Positions 8,480 through 17,036 of a DNA stretch of 64,000 nt are shown here, one piece after another. Position numbers and translations under genes: made by a program. Under the pieces are notes generated by a model. That model ran no database searches. It was not told where the DNA came from and saw only the letters and a program-made list of their open reading frames with translations. Every line of letters begins with the position of its first letter. Position 1 is the first letter of the stretch. The DNA lies in assembly GCF_029623755.1 (NCBI RefSeq), contig NZ_CP121106.1:2298352-2362351 (forward strand). The letters run 5' to 3'. The stretch comes from Altererythrobacter sp. CAU 1644. Lineage in GTDB: Bacteria > Pseudomonadota > Alphaproteobacteria > Sphingomonadales > Sphingomonadaceae.

Positions 8480-9024
8480 CGCAGGATCTACCCACGCCGA
8501 CGCTCGAAACCGAGCGTTTCACCATGCGTCCGCTCGTCCCCGCCGATGCCGAGGCGCTGTTCCCGACATTGTCCGACCCGGACCACGCGCAATTCCTGAT
8601 CCAGGCTCCCTTCGAAAGCGTGGAAGCCTTGGGCGACTGGCTGTGCGATCCCGATTGGAACGGGCGCAGCTGGTCGGGGATCGATCGCAGTACGGGCGAA
8701 TTGGTCGGGCGGATCGTGGCGGTACCTTCAGGCGAGGGGACGTTCGAGATCGGTTATGGCACCGTCAAGCATCGCCACAAACAGGGCGTCGCCGTTGAGT
8801 GCGTTCGGCGCCTGCTAGCCTATCTGTTCGAAGAAGAGGGCATCCACCGCGCGATTGCCGGGACCGATCCGCGCAATGTGGCGTCGAATCGGGTCCTGGA
8901 GAAGCTCGGTTTCCGCCGCGAAGCGCATTATGTCGAGAGCTGCCGTTCCCATCTCGGTTGGTGCGATGAATATTACTGGGGGCTGCTTGCGCGGGAATGG
9001 CGGGCGGCGAAGCCCGCCAACTAA
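8476..9024 (+). CDS. GNAT-family N-acetyltransferase (RimJ/RimL-like)
   Basis: A 182-residue acetyltransferase. The RimJ-type opening LETERFTMRPLVPADAEALF is present, with the acetyl-CoA-binding region near HRHKQGVAVECVRRLLAYLF and the late family signature NVASNRVLEKLGFRREAHY. Such enzymes acetylate N-terminal amines of proteins or small molecules; the substrate here is unknown. The ATG at 8476 overlaps the LysR stop, which fixes the start by coupling and discards an upstream in-frame GTG/ATG extension. Its end overlaps a convergent small membrane protein gene by four bases. Confidence 0.86.
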   Translation: MTQDLPTPTLETERFTMRPLVPADAEALFPTLSDPDHAQFLIQAPFESVEALGDWLCDPDWNGRSWSGIDRSTGELVGRIVAVPSGEGTFEIGYGTVKHRHKQGVAVECVRRLLAYLFEEEGIHRAIAGTDPRNVASNRVLEKLGFRREAHYVESCRSHLGWCDEYYWGLLAREWRAAKPAN

Positions 9025-9278
9025 CCGGTTTTTCGTGCGCTGCGGCGCCACAGCCAGAACAGGATCGCCAGATTGAGCAAGGGTGCACCCAGGCCGAACA
9101 GCAGCGGGAAGGGGTCGGGCAACTCCAGTCCTACCAGGTTCCACGGCATTCCGAAGGGCAAGAGATAGAGGCCTGCTAACGCGTCAGGCGTCTGTCCGAA
9201 CCAGCCCATCATATTGCTGACGAAGAAGCCGAACGCCGCGAGGAAGCTCAGCAGGAAACCCCAGAATAGCCATTTCAT
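9021..9278 (-). CDS. Small two-helix membrane protein, unknown function
   Basis: About 85 residues with two clear hydrophobic segments: MKWLFWGFLLSFLAAFGFFV at the N-terminus and LLFGLGAPLLNLAILFWLW near the C-terminus, followed by a basic tail (RRSARKTG). The intervening loop is Gly/Pro rich. A GGGAG lies 10 bases before the ATG at 9278; an ATG at 9287 is possible but too close to it. No family is recognised. It ends tail-to-tail with the acetyltransferase gene. Confidence 0.55.
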   Translation of the reverse strand: MKWLFWGFLLSFLAAFGFFVSNMMGWFGQTPDALAGLYLLPFGMPWNLVGLELPDPFPLLFGLGAPLLNLAILFWLWRRSARKTG

Positions 9279-9431
9279 GGGGCTCATGCTCCCACATTCT
9301 TCACGCTCGGCCAAGCGTCGCACGCAAGGAAAGGGGCGACCGTCCTTGAGAGGTTGGCGATCGCCCCGTCCACGAGCTGGCTGGAATTGGGGATCAGCGC
9401 TCGCGGGTCTTGGTCTCGGTAGGGGGCAGCT

Positions 9432-10322
9432 TCAGGCCACCATGCTCGCGAGGCCGCCGGAAAGCGTGACTGTGCTGGCAAGGCCCGCCATCATCACTAC
9501 ACTCAGCTTCTCGGCAAGGCGCGGACTAACGACCAACGGCTTGGCGACGGCGCGGAAGCGCTCCTTGTATTGCGGATGCTCGGTTCCCATCCAGCGGTCC
9601 CACCAAGTGAAGTAGAGCCCGAAATTATGGTTGAAGGTGCTGTGGTGCAGGTCGTGATGCGTCGTGGTGTTGATCCAGCCGACCCACTTGTTGTCCACCC
9701 AACCTGCCGGCATCACTTCGACGCCCGCATGGCCCATCACGTTGCGGATGATCTGGAACCAGATGAACACCAGGATCGCCATGCCGATGTATGCGACGCC
9801 CAGCAGGCTGGTCGCGAGCAGGTAGAGCGGCACGAATGCGGCCTCGGCGATCGCCTCCCAAACCGAGAAACTGTATGCGGTCCATGGCGTCGGAGTGCGC
9901 GATTTGTGATGATGGAGATGGGTCGCCTGATAGAGTGCGCGCGTGTGCAGCGCCCGGTGCATCCAGTAGAAATAGGTATCGTGCGCGAGGATCATCGCCA
10001 CTGCCTGCAGCAGCATGATGGCGATCGGGAAACTGTCGAAGTGGAAGCGAATGATCCCGGCTTCGCGCAGGAACAGAGTCGAAAGCGTGGTGATCCCAAA
10101 GAAGAATACGGTGCGGATCGAGGATGATATCTCGCGCAGGTAGTCCTCGCGCTTCGCCCGGCGTTCCTGAATCCGGCGCCGTTCGGCCCAGCCTTTGAAG
10201 ATTACGATGATGGCGAACATCACCGAAGCCGTTACGATGTAGCGAAACAGGTCGAAATACATCACGTCGAGCATGTGCTCTGCAATCTTGTCGAACAGGG
10301 GAAGATTTTCAGGCAATGACAT
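9432..10322 (-). CDS. Sterol desaturase / fatty acid hydroxylase family membrane protein
   Basis: A 296-residue integral membrane di-iron enzyme of the fatty acid hydroxylase superfamily. The histidine clusters that bind iron are visible in order: HDTYFYWMHRALH, HLHHHKSRTPTPW and HHDLHHSTFNHNFG. Several hydrophobic segments lie before and between them. Such proteins hydroxylate or desaturate sterols, carotenoids or fatty acids; the substrate cannot be told. GGAG eight bases before the ATG at 10322 supports that start. The membrane-bound AraC regulator gene lies directly upstream on the same strand. Confidence 0.85.
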   Translation of the reverse strand: MSLPENLPLFDKIAEHMLDVMYFDLFRYIVTASVMFAIIVIFKGWAERRRIQERRAKREDYLREISSSIRTVFFFGITTLSTLFLREAGIIRFHFDSFPIAIMLLQAVAMILAHDTYFYWMHRALHTRALYQATHLHHHKSRTPTPWTAYSFSVWEAIAEAAFVPLYLLATSLLGVAYIGMAILVFIWFQIIRNVMGHAGVEVMPAGWVDNKWVGWINTTTHHDLHHSTFNHNFGLYFTWWDRWMGTEHPQYKERFRAVAKPLVVSPRLAEKLSVVMMAGLASTVTLSGGLASMVA

Positions 10323-10427
10323 CGTCTGCGCTCCGGTTGAAGGATGCGGCGATAATGATGGCACGGCAACTCCTTGGCTCCGCAACGCCCAAAAAAACCG
10401 GAAAATTTCGAAATCGACGGCGTTTTT

Positions 10428-11462
10428 TCAGTTTTGACCGGTCTCGGCACCGATCGCTTCGCGGCGGTAATCGGTTGGAGTCATTGCGGTTTCTTCGCGA
10501 AACGCCCGATTGAATGTCGGCAGAGAATTATAGCCGAGATCCATCGCAATGGTCAGGACGGGAAGCGATACGCGCTCGCGGTCGGCCAGGATCTCGCGCG
10601 CTTCTGCGATCCGATGACGGTTCAGGAAGGCGGAGAAATTGCGGTGGCCAAGCCGCTGGTTGATCAGCGCGCGCAGGCGATGCTCGGGCGCACCGAGATG
10701 ATCGGCCAGGCCGGCGATCGATAGGCCGGACGTGCGGTAGAAGCCTTGCTCCATCGCCGCGTCGAGCTTTTCTCGCAGCACGATTTCGGCCGGAGATAAC
10801 TCGGGCTTGGCATCGGGAGCGGTGCCAAGTGCGGCCAGCAGCTCTTCGTCCGTACGGAGCAAGGCGAGACCGGCAAACAGCGTAAGAGCCAGGATCAGAA
10901 CGGCGTTGGTCAACTGCACCGAGGGGTAGGGAATGGCGCGGCCCAAGATCGTCTCGAACAGCAAAATGCCGCCGGTTTGTAGCGCTACGAGCAGCGGCAG
11001 CCACAGGCGGATCAGTCGGCGCTTCTCGACCAGGTCGTCGGCGCGTTCGCCCAGTGCAACCCTGAGCAGGTCGACTATCAGCACCAGCAAGATTAGGTGG
11101 ATCGCGTAGAATCCCAGCGGATCGGTGTCCTGGACGAAATGCGCAAGGATCCAGCTGGGCACCAGCAGCGTCGCAACAGCCCAAACCAGCCAGCGCGGTG
11201 GTTCGGCTTCGAACAGCCGACGTCCGAACAGCCAGGTCCAGAAAGGCGTGAAGATCGATGCAAGGTCGACAAAGGGGCGATACGGCTGCGGCACCGTGAT
11301 TACCGTGGACGAGTTGATGAGATAGGCGATCGCTGAGAACAACAGCCCGATTAGCGCGATCTTGATCGGTCGGCGTGCCTTCCCGGCAATGACGAGCACC
11401 AGCAATAGCAGCGCGGCTCCGATGGAGACCAAGCGGACCGTTGTGTCGAGCGTTTCGATCAT
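10428..11462 (-). CDS. AraC-family regulator with multi-pass membrane sensor half
   Basis: A 344-residue protein. The first 220 residues carry about six or seven hydrophobic helices (for example LVSIGAALLLLVLVIAGKA, LVWAVATLLVPSWILAHFV and LTNAVLILALTLFAGLALL). The C-terminal 110 residues are an AraC DNA-binding domain with two helix-turn-helices: SIAGLADHLGAPEHRLRALI, and SLPVLTIAMDLGYNSLPTF with FNRAFREETAMTPTDYRR. It likely senses a membrane or lipophilic signal and acts from the inner membrane. The sterol-desaturase gene lies 105 bases downstream on the same strand and is a plausible target. Confidence 0.83.
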   Translation of the reverse strand: MIETLDTTVRLVSIGAALLLLVLVIAGKARRPIKIALIGLLFSAIAYLINSSTVITVPQPYRPFVDLASIFTPFWTWLFGRRLFEAEPPRWLVWAVATLLVPSWILAHFVQDTDPLGFYAIHLILLVLIVDLLRVALGERADDLVEKRRLIRLWLPLLVALQTGGILLFETILGRAIPYPSVQLTNAVLILALTLFAGLALLRTDEELLAALGTAPDAKPELSPAEIVLREKLDAAMEQGFYRTSGLSIAGLADHLGAPEHRLRALINQRLGHRNFSAFLNRHRIAEAREILADRERVSLPVLTIAMDLGYNSLPTFNRAFREETAMTPTDYRREAIGAETGQN

Positions 11463-11515
11463 GCGAGGCGGACCATATAGCCGATGCCCTTGCCGGCGCC
11501 AGCCTCTCGTTTGGA

Positions 11516-12244
11516 TCAGGAGGGGGTCGACATGGCGACCCGGTCACGGGCCGCATCATACTCAACCGCAATGCCGGCACCACGCAATTCGTAGAAAGGA
11601 ATGAAGCCGCTACCCTGGGCGAGCGCGCCGCTAATCCGCTTGGGCAGGGCGTTGACTTTCGGCCCGAGCGCCCGTGCAACCGACGAAGCCGAAATATAGA
11701 TCTTGGCGCCTTCCTCAATCCTGATCATCGCCGAACCGGCACTGACGCCGTCTACCAGCAGCGGTTTCTCGACCGTCAGGCTGCCGTCGTTGCGATCGAG
11801 TTTCTCCGCTGTCGGCTCAAGCCGGGAGATGTCGTATTTGAGATCGAGGAACCTCCCAGGCTTGAGATCGATCGGGCTGGGAGGCTTGGTTGAACTGATC
11901 GGACCGGTGAAGTCCGCCGATAGAAACGCCGAGTCGAAGTCCGAGGCGGATTGAGACGTCTCGCGCCCATCTCGATCTGCCGCTACGGTATCTGCGGCGG
12001 AATCCACAGCGAGCGAGGCTGGTTGTACAACCGTCGCCTCGGGCAGGACCAAGCGCAAAGGAGAGCCTTCCTCGATCCTGCTGAGGGCGCCCATGGCGCT
12101 TTTCGGAATGAATGCAAGCGTAGGCAAGCCAACAGGCATGGCGAGGACGAAGGCAAGGGCCCCAATCAGCGCCAGTCGCGGGGCATGGGCAAATCCATTC
12201 TCGGCGATCCGGCGTATCGAGCGAGAGGGAGGGACAGTGCTCAT
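11516..12244 (-). CDS. Membrane-anchored protein at the end of the Tad locus, unknown function
   Basis: A 242-residue protein with one N-terminal hydrophobic segment (ALIGALAFVLAMPVGLPTLA) and a remainder predicted to be periplasmic. A Ser/Asp-rich linker at about residues 70-115 precedes a more ordered C-terminal part (ISRLEPTAEKLDRNDGSLTV, then KIYISASSVARALG). I do not recognise a family. It begins 31 bases after the prepilin peptidase gene on the same strand, so it is probably the last gene of the Tad transcript and may serve pilus biogenesis. Confidence 0.6.
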   Translation of the reverse strand: MSTVPPSRSIRRIAENGFAHAPRLALIGALAFVLAMPVGLPTLAFIPKSAMGALSRIEEGSPLRLVLPEATVVQPASLAVDSAADTVAADRDGRETSQSASDFDSAFLSADFTGPISSTKPPSPIDLKPGRFLDLKYDISRLEPTAEKLDRNDGSLTVEKPLLVDGVSAGSAMIRIEEGAKIYISASSVARALGPKVNALPKRISGALAQGSGFIPFYELRGAGIAVEYDAARDRVAMSTPS

Positions 12245-12275
12245 GGCGCGACTTTGGCAGAATCCCGCGGTTTTG

Positions 12276-12773
12276 TCACAACTGCATGCCGGGAAGGGCA
12301 GGAGCGAGCATTACTGCCGTCCACGCTGCACCGATCCCGCCGGAAGTAATGGCGACGCCGTAGGGAAACTTGCCCTTGAGGCCCGACTGTTCCTTGGCCC
12401 GGGTTCCGACAGGGACCCGTCGACCGACCATCCAAATGAGAATAAACAGGCCGCCTAGCAAGGTTACCCAGAGCAGGAGGTTGATCCCCGACTGAAGCGG
12501 AAAATAGGCCGCCATCCCTGCGTAAAACTTGGCATCGCCGCCACCGAATGCGCCTATTGCGAATAGCCCCATCCCAACGAGCAGTGCGACAGCGCTGTGC
12601 GCTGCGTGCCAGCCCAGGCCGCTTAGCCCATCGAGCATAAAGCCATGAGCCAGTCCATAGACAAGCAGTGCGAGGGCAAGCCAGTTCGGCAGCCTTCTCG
12701 CCCGAATGTCACTGATCGCTCCGATTAACAGCAAAGCGGTCAGGCCCAAGGGCCATAAAACTTCCAGGCTCAA
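12276..12773 (-). CDS. cpaA: Prepilin peptidase CpaA/TadV (A24 family)
   Basis: A 165-residue multi-pass inner-membrane aspartyl protease that removes the leader from Flp pilin and TadE-type pseudopilins. The two catalytic aspartates are visible in ISDIRARRLPN (near residue 21) and in GAFGGGDAKFYAG, the GxGD-type motif. The N-methylation domain of longer type IV prepilin peptidases is absent, as usual for the short CpaA/TadV type. It lies between tadD and the terminal unknown gene. Confidence 0.93.
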   Translation of the reverse strand: MSLEVLWPLGLTALLLIGAISDIRARRLPNWLALALLVYGLAHGFMLDGLSGLGWHAAHSAVALLVGMGLFAIGAFGGGDAKFYAGMAAYFPLQSGINLLLWVTLLGGLFILIWMVGRRVPVGTRAKEQSGLKGKFPYGVAITSGGIGAAWTAVMLAPALPGMQL

Positions 12774-12776
12774 GGA

Positions 12777-13661
12777 TCAGTCGCCTTTGCTGGTAGATGC
12801 AAGCGCCACTCGCAGCGGATAATTTGCGCGCGCAGCAGGCGCTGACTTGCCGCTTTGCGGCTTTGTCAGGCTGATCCGTACCGGGTAGCTTTCACCCGAA
12901 GATCCCCGGCCTAGTAGGCTGATCGCCGTTGGCGTCTTGCGTTCGCCGGGCTTGGCCGAGGGTGCGGCATCATCTTCCAACTGCGCCGTGTCTTCGATTT
13001 GCTCTGCTTTGGGCTCCTTGGCAGGATTGCGCACTGCCACTGCGGGAAGGGCGCCACCGCGGCCGGTTTCAGCCGATCCTGTGCTTAGCCGGATTTCGCG
13101 ACGCGAAGTGCGCGACATCTGCACCGACGGTTTCTCGAGTGTCAGAGCGCCCCTGCGCTCCGATTCTTGCGCTAGCGGCTGCAGCAGACCAAGCGCATCG
13201 GCAGCCTTGGCGGCGGCTGCGAGTTCTTCCCGGGCCGCCTGTTCGCGCATGGCGAGTGCCCGGTGCGAATTGCCCAGCGCCGAGTTGTAGAACCGGTCGA
13301 GATTGGCAGCAAATTTGGGGTTTGAACCGTCGAGGCTTACCGCCATCTTGAAGTAGCGCTCGGCCAGGTCGGCACGGCCCAGTTTAGCGTATGCCACGCC
13401 AAGGCCGTTGAAAGCGTCAGGGGCGCTGCCTTCGTCGAGCGCTGCCAGCCGGAATAACTGTATGGCATTGGCCGGATGCCCAGACTTGAGCGCAAGGCGT
13501 CCCTGCTCAAGCTCATCCTTTCCGAAAACCGAAGTGCTGGCCTCGGCGCGCTGCGCTTCCTTGTCTTTCGGACCGAAGCCCAGCGCACTGACGAAACTCT
13601 GGCATCCCGAAAGCGAGAAGGCGGCGGCGGCGCACATTGCGATACGGATTGCGGGTTTCAT
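12777..13661 (-). CDS. tadD: TadD-type TPR lipoprotein
   Basis: A 294-residue outer-membrane-directed lipoprotein: the signal peptide ends in a lipobox, FSLSGC (Cys20). TPR helices span about residues 50-140 (GRLALKSGHPANAIQLFRLA, AFNGLGVAYAKLGRADLAER). The C-terminal half is rich in Ala, Lys and Pro with low complexity. TadD proteins act like pilotins or assembly factors for the Tad machine. AGGGAG precedes the ATG and one base separates it from the tadC stop, so translation is probably coupled. Confidence 0.88.
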   Translation of the reverse strand: MKPAIRIAMCAAAAFSLSGCQSFVSALGFGPKDKEAQRAEASTSVFGKDELEQGRLALKSGHPANAIQLFRLAALDEGSAPDAFNGLGVAYAKLGRADLAERYFKMAVSLDGSNPKFAANLDRFYNSALGNSHRALAMREQAAREELAAAAKAADALGLLQPLAQESERRGALTLEKPSVQMSRTSRREIRLSTGSAETGRGGALPAVAVRNPAKEPKAEQIEDTAQLEDDAAPSAKPGERKTPTAISLLGRGSSGESYPVRISLTKPQSGKSAPAARANYPLRVALASTSKGD

Positions 13662-13662
13662 T

Positions 13663-14637
13663 TTAGCGGCTCCCTGACATGGCTGGAAAGACTTCGCGAA
13701 TTGACAGTACGATAGCTGGAAGAGTGATGACCCCGATCATGGTCGGCAGCATGAACACGACCAGTGGGATGGAGAGAAGAACTGGCAAGCGATGCGCCTT
13801 TTCTTCGGCTCTAAGGCGTCGTGCTTCGCGCATCTCTGAGGCGTAAACGCGCAACGTGGTGGCCAGGCTGGTACCCAATTTATCAGACTGGATGAGCAGC
13901 GTGGCAAATGAGCGAATCTCGTCCACCCCGGCGTTTTCGCCCAGCTTGCGCAGCGCGTCCTCACGGCTGGCCCCGGCGCGCATGAGCAGCGTGGTTTCGG
14001 TAATCATCGCGGCGATGCGCGGGTGCGAAGAAGCCATCTCACGACCGACCCGATCGAGGGTGGATTCGAGGCCGAGCCCGGCTTCCACGCAGACCAGCAT
14101 TAGATCCAGGCTGTCCGGGAAGCCGTTGATGATTTCGGTCCGTCGCCGCTCGGCCTTCGCGCGAACGAAGAGATTGGGAATATACAAGCCGAGCAGGGCC
14201 AGGATGGCGCTAGTGAAGTACAGCCGCATGATCGACGGCGGCTCGCCTTGCGTCGAGGACAGGATGAGAAATGCACCAGGCAGGGCAAAAATCATCAAGA
14301 GCCGGACAAGCGTGTACACTCGCGGTGCCGATTGGGAGATATATCCTGCTGCACGGAGCTGCTTGGCGATCTCGCTCTCTGCGGTATCGCCGAGATTGAG
14401 TCCGGCATTCTCGATCCGCTTGACTATCCCTGCCCAAACTCCCTCAGTTCGTTGGCGGCGCAAGGACTCGCTGGATATTCCGGCAGATTCTCCAGAGATC
14501 GCAGAAAGCTCTTTGGTAAAGCGTGCCCTCCTTGCCGTTGCACTTGTGGCGAGAAAAACGACCAACGCTACCAGGCCGAAGATGCCTAGCAGGATGAGTG
14601 CGCGAAAGACCCAGTTGTTGGCGGCAATATCAATCAT
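13663..14637 (-). CDS. tadC: TadC, type II secretion F-domain inner-membrane protein
   Basis: A 324-residue polytopic inner-membrane platform protein. A first helix at about residues 8-32 is followed by a cytoplasmic loop, then the GspF domain with GFPDSLDLMLVCVEAGLGLE and the later VDEIRSFATLLIQSDKLGTS, and two more helices near the end. TadC pairs with TadB to form the platform driven by the TadA ATPase. It lies one base after tadB and one base before tadD on the same strand. Confidence 0.93.
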   Translation of the reverse strand: MIDIAANNWVFRALILLGIFGLVALVVFLATSATARRARFTKELSAISGESAGISSESLRRQRTEGVWAGIVKRIENAGLNLGDTAESEIAKQLRAAGYISQSAPRVYTLVRLLMIFALPGAFLILSSTQGEPPSIMRLYFTSAILALLGLYIPNLFVRAKAERRRTEIINGFPDSLDLMLVCVEAGLGLESTLDRVGREMASSHPRIAAMITETTLLMRAGASREDALRKLGENAGVDEIRSFATLLIQSDKLGTSLATTLRVYASEMREARRLRAEEKAHRLPVLLSIPLVVFMLPTMIGVITLPAIVLSIREVFPAMSGSR

Positions 14638-14638
14638 T

Positions 14639-15640
14639 TCAAACCTTCAGGTCCACGAGGCGGCGCATGATGTAAACGCCCAGGAAGTACATTACCGCGA
14701 GGGTAATCGCTCCGTAGATGAAGATCGGATCCTCGGCGCTTTCGAGATAGTATTGGGGCGCTCCCAAGAAGAACGTGACGAATGCGAACACCGGCAAGAC
14801 GGTTAGCATCAGTGCGGTCATACGCCCTTCAGAGCTCAGTGCCTTCACCTTGAGGAAGAGTTGGTGGCGCTCGCGAATAACTCTGGAGATATTGTCCAAG
14901 ATTTCGGCCAGATTACCCCCGGTCTGACTCTGGACCGACAGAGACACGACAAACATCTGCATGTCTTCCAAGTCCCATCGATCGGCCATTTGCTCAAGCG
15001 CCGTAATGAGATCTGCACCATAAGCCACTTCGTCGCTTACTAGCCCGAACTCGGTACCGATCGGATCTTCCATCTCATGGGTGAGAAGGTCGATGGCTGA
15101 TGCGATAGGGTGTCCCGAACGCAGGGCGCGGACGAAAATGTCCAGCGCGATCGGGAACTGGTGCTCCATCTTCTTGCGGCGCGATTCCGCGATCGTGCCG
15201 ATGATGAACAGCGGCAGGACAACTGCCAACGCAGTGGCGAAAAGCAGGGCGATTATGATCGCACCCAACCCGAGTCCGTAGCCCATCGAAACGATGATCA
15301 GCATGACCAACAGGAAGATGGAGACCAGGCCAATTCCCATGAAGAGAACAAGCTGACCGATTGTAAGAGCCAGGTTTGAGGCAAATAGCTTGCGCTGCAG
15401 TTTGTCGGCCGGACTGGCCAGTAATTTCGGCAGATCTGGCAGCCCGGTCGGTCGGTTCTTGATCAACTGGCCAATTACAGCCTCGCGATCCTGGCCTGAG
15501 CCGATCATTTGCAAGCGCTTGTTCACCGCACCGCGATAACTGCGGCTTTTAGCGTAAGACGAACCGACGACCTGCACCAGCAGGAACACCCCGGCAAAGA
15601 CTGCGAGCAGTAAGACGATGCGGATGATCTCTGCTGTCAT
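14639..15640 (-). CDS. tadB: TadB, type II secretion F-domain inner-membrane protein
   Basis: A 333-residue polytopic membrane protein, paralogous to TadC. It has an N-terminal helix (IIRIVLLLAVFAGVFLLVQV), a cytoplasmic stretch, then the F-domain with FPIALDIFVRALRSGHPIAS and FVVSLSVQSQTGGNLAEILD, and C-terminal helices. With TadC it forms the membrane platform for Flp pilus extrusion. The start lies three bases after the cpaF stop, as expected for a tight operon. Confidence 0.94.
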   Translation of the reverse strand: MTAEIIRIVLLLAVFAGVFLLVQVVGSSYAKSRSYRGAVNKRLQMIGSGQDREAVIGQLIKNRPTGLPDLPKLLASPADKLQRKLFASNLALTIGQLVLFMGIGLVSIFLLVMLIIVSMGYGLGLGAIIIALLFATALAVVLPLFIIGTIAESRRKKMEHQFPIALDIFVRALRSGHPIASAIDLLTHEMEDPIGTEFGLVSDEVAYGADLITALEQMADRWDLEDMQMFVVSLSVQSQTGGNLAEILDNISRVIRERHQLFLKVKALSSEGRMTALMLTVLPVFAFVTFFLGAPQYYLESAEDPIFIYGAITLAVMYFLGVYIMRRLVDLKV

Positions 15641-15643
15641 CGA

Positions 15644-17035
15644 TCAACCAATCTTCAATTCGGGTCGGAACAATTCGGCTGGCAGTTTGATGCCGTGGGC
15701 TTCGGCGTCGAGAAGGAACTTGGGCCGGATGCCTGTCGCCTCGAAATGTCCGATAACCATGTTGTTCTCGTCGATCCCCTCCTTCTTGAAACGGAAAATC
15801 TCCTGCATGGTGATGGTATCACCTTCCATTCCGGTGAGTTCGGAGAGGCTGGTTACCTTGCGGCGGCCGTCGCTCAGCCGCGAAACCTGGAGCACGACAT
15901 TGATCGCCGAGGCAATCTGCGCCCGAGCAGCGCGCTGGGGCATGTCGATCCCGCTCATCCCGATCATCTGCTCGACACGGCTAAGCGAATCGCGGGCCGT
16001 ATTGGCGTGCACCGTCGTCATCGAGCCGTCATGGCCGGTGTTCATGGCCTGCAGCATATCGAACGCTTCACCGGCGCGAACTTCGCCAACGATGATGCGG
16101 TCGGGTCGCATGCGCAGGGCGTTCTTCACCAGGTCGCGCTGGCTGACCTCGCCGCGGCCCTCGATATTCGGGGGGCGGGTTTCAAGACGGGCGACGTGAG
16201 TCTGCTGGAGTTGCAGTTCCGCCGAGTCCTCGATCGTCACGATGCGCTCGCGCTCGTCGATGAAGCTCGACAAGGCGTTGAGCATGGTGGTTTTACCCGA
16301 ACCGGTACCGCCCGAAATGAGCACATTGCGACGCGAAGCGACAATGGCCTGCAGGACTTCGGCCATCGCTTCCGGGACCGAATGCAGGTCGATCAACTTT
16401 TGCATGCTGATCGGGATTTTGGCGAACTTACGAATGGACAGCAGCGAGCCGTCGAGCGCGAGCGGCGCAACGATGGCGTTGACGCGGCTGCCGTCCTTGA
16501 GACGCGCATCGACAAACGGCGAGCTCTCGTCGATCCGCCGGCCGACCGCACTGACGATCTTCTGGATGATCCGCATCAGATGCTTTTCATCCTGGAAGCG
16601 CGTCGAAACGCGAGTGAGCGTTCCGCCTTTTTCGACGAACACTGTGTTGCAGCCGTTGACGAGGATGTCGGTGATGCTCTCGTCCTTGAGCAGCGGCTCG
16701 AGCGGGCCGAGGCCGAGCAGCTCGTTCATCACTTCGTCGATGAGATTGGCGCGCTCTTCACGGTTAAGCGGCTGGTCGTAGGTGACGAGCAGTTCGGGTA
16801 CGATCTGCGTTACCTCCGACTTGATCTGCTCTTCCGACAATTTGTCGAGCATCGACAGATTGATGCGGTCGAGCAAACCCTGGTGGATGCCCATACGGAT
16901 CTGCAGCAGCGCCTCTTCACGGGCGCTGATTTGCGGATGGAGGGCTACGACCTCTGCCAGCTCTTCGGATGCATCGGCGGCCGGCTCGACCTCCATCTGC
17001 TCCATTTCGGCTTCCGGGCGTTTGATCTTCCACAT
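15644..17035 (-). CDS. cpaF: Pilus assembly ATPase CpaF/TadA
   Basis: A 463-residue cytoplasmic hexameric ATPase of the type II/IV secretion family, energising Flp pilus assembly. An N-terminal helical domain is followed by the catalytic domain with Walker A GGTGSGKTT at about residues 242-250, an Asp-box region (IVTIEDSAELQLQQ), Walker B MRPDRIIVGEVRAGEAFDM and the His box HDGSMTTVHANTARDSL. All catalytic elements are intact. It follows cpaE by one base on the same strand. Confidence 0.96.
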   Translation of the reverse strand: MWKIKRPEAEMEQMEVEPAADASEELAEVVALHPQISAREEALLQIRMGIHQGLLDRINLSMLDKLSEEQIKSEVTQIVPELLVTYDQPLNREERANLIDEVMNELLGLGPLEPLLKDESITDILVNGCNTVFVEKGGTLTRVSTRFQDEKHLMRIIQKIVSAVGRRIDESSPFVDARLKDGSRVNAIVAPLALDGSLLSIRKFAKIPISMQKLIDLHSVPEAMAEVLQAIVASRRNVLISGGTGSGKTTMLNALSSFIDERERIVTIEDSAELQLQQTHVARLETRPPNIEGRGEVSQRDLVKNALRMRPDRIIVGEVRAGEAFDMLQAMNTGHDGSMTTVHANTARDSLSRVEQMIGMSGIDMPQRAARAQIASAINVVLQVSRLSDGRRKVTSLSELTGMEGDTITMQEIFRFKKEGIDENNMVIGHFEATGIRPKFLLDAEAHGIKLPAELFRPELKIG

Positions 17036-17036
17036 T

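Noticed and set aside
9333..9367. GGGGCGA/TCGCCCC inverted repeat downstream of the sterol-desaturase gene
   Set aside because: The 21-base loop, distance of 65 bases from the stop and lack of a T-run make it a weak terminator candidate.
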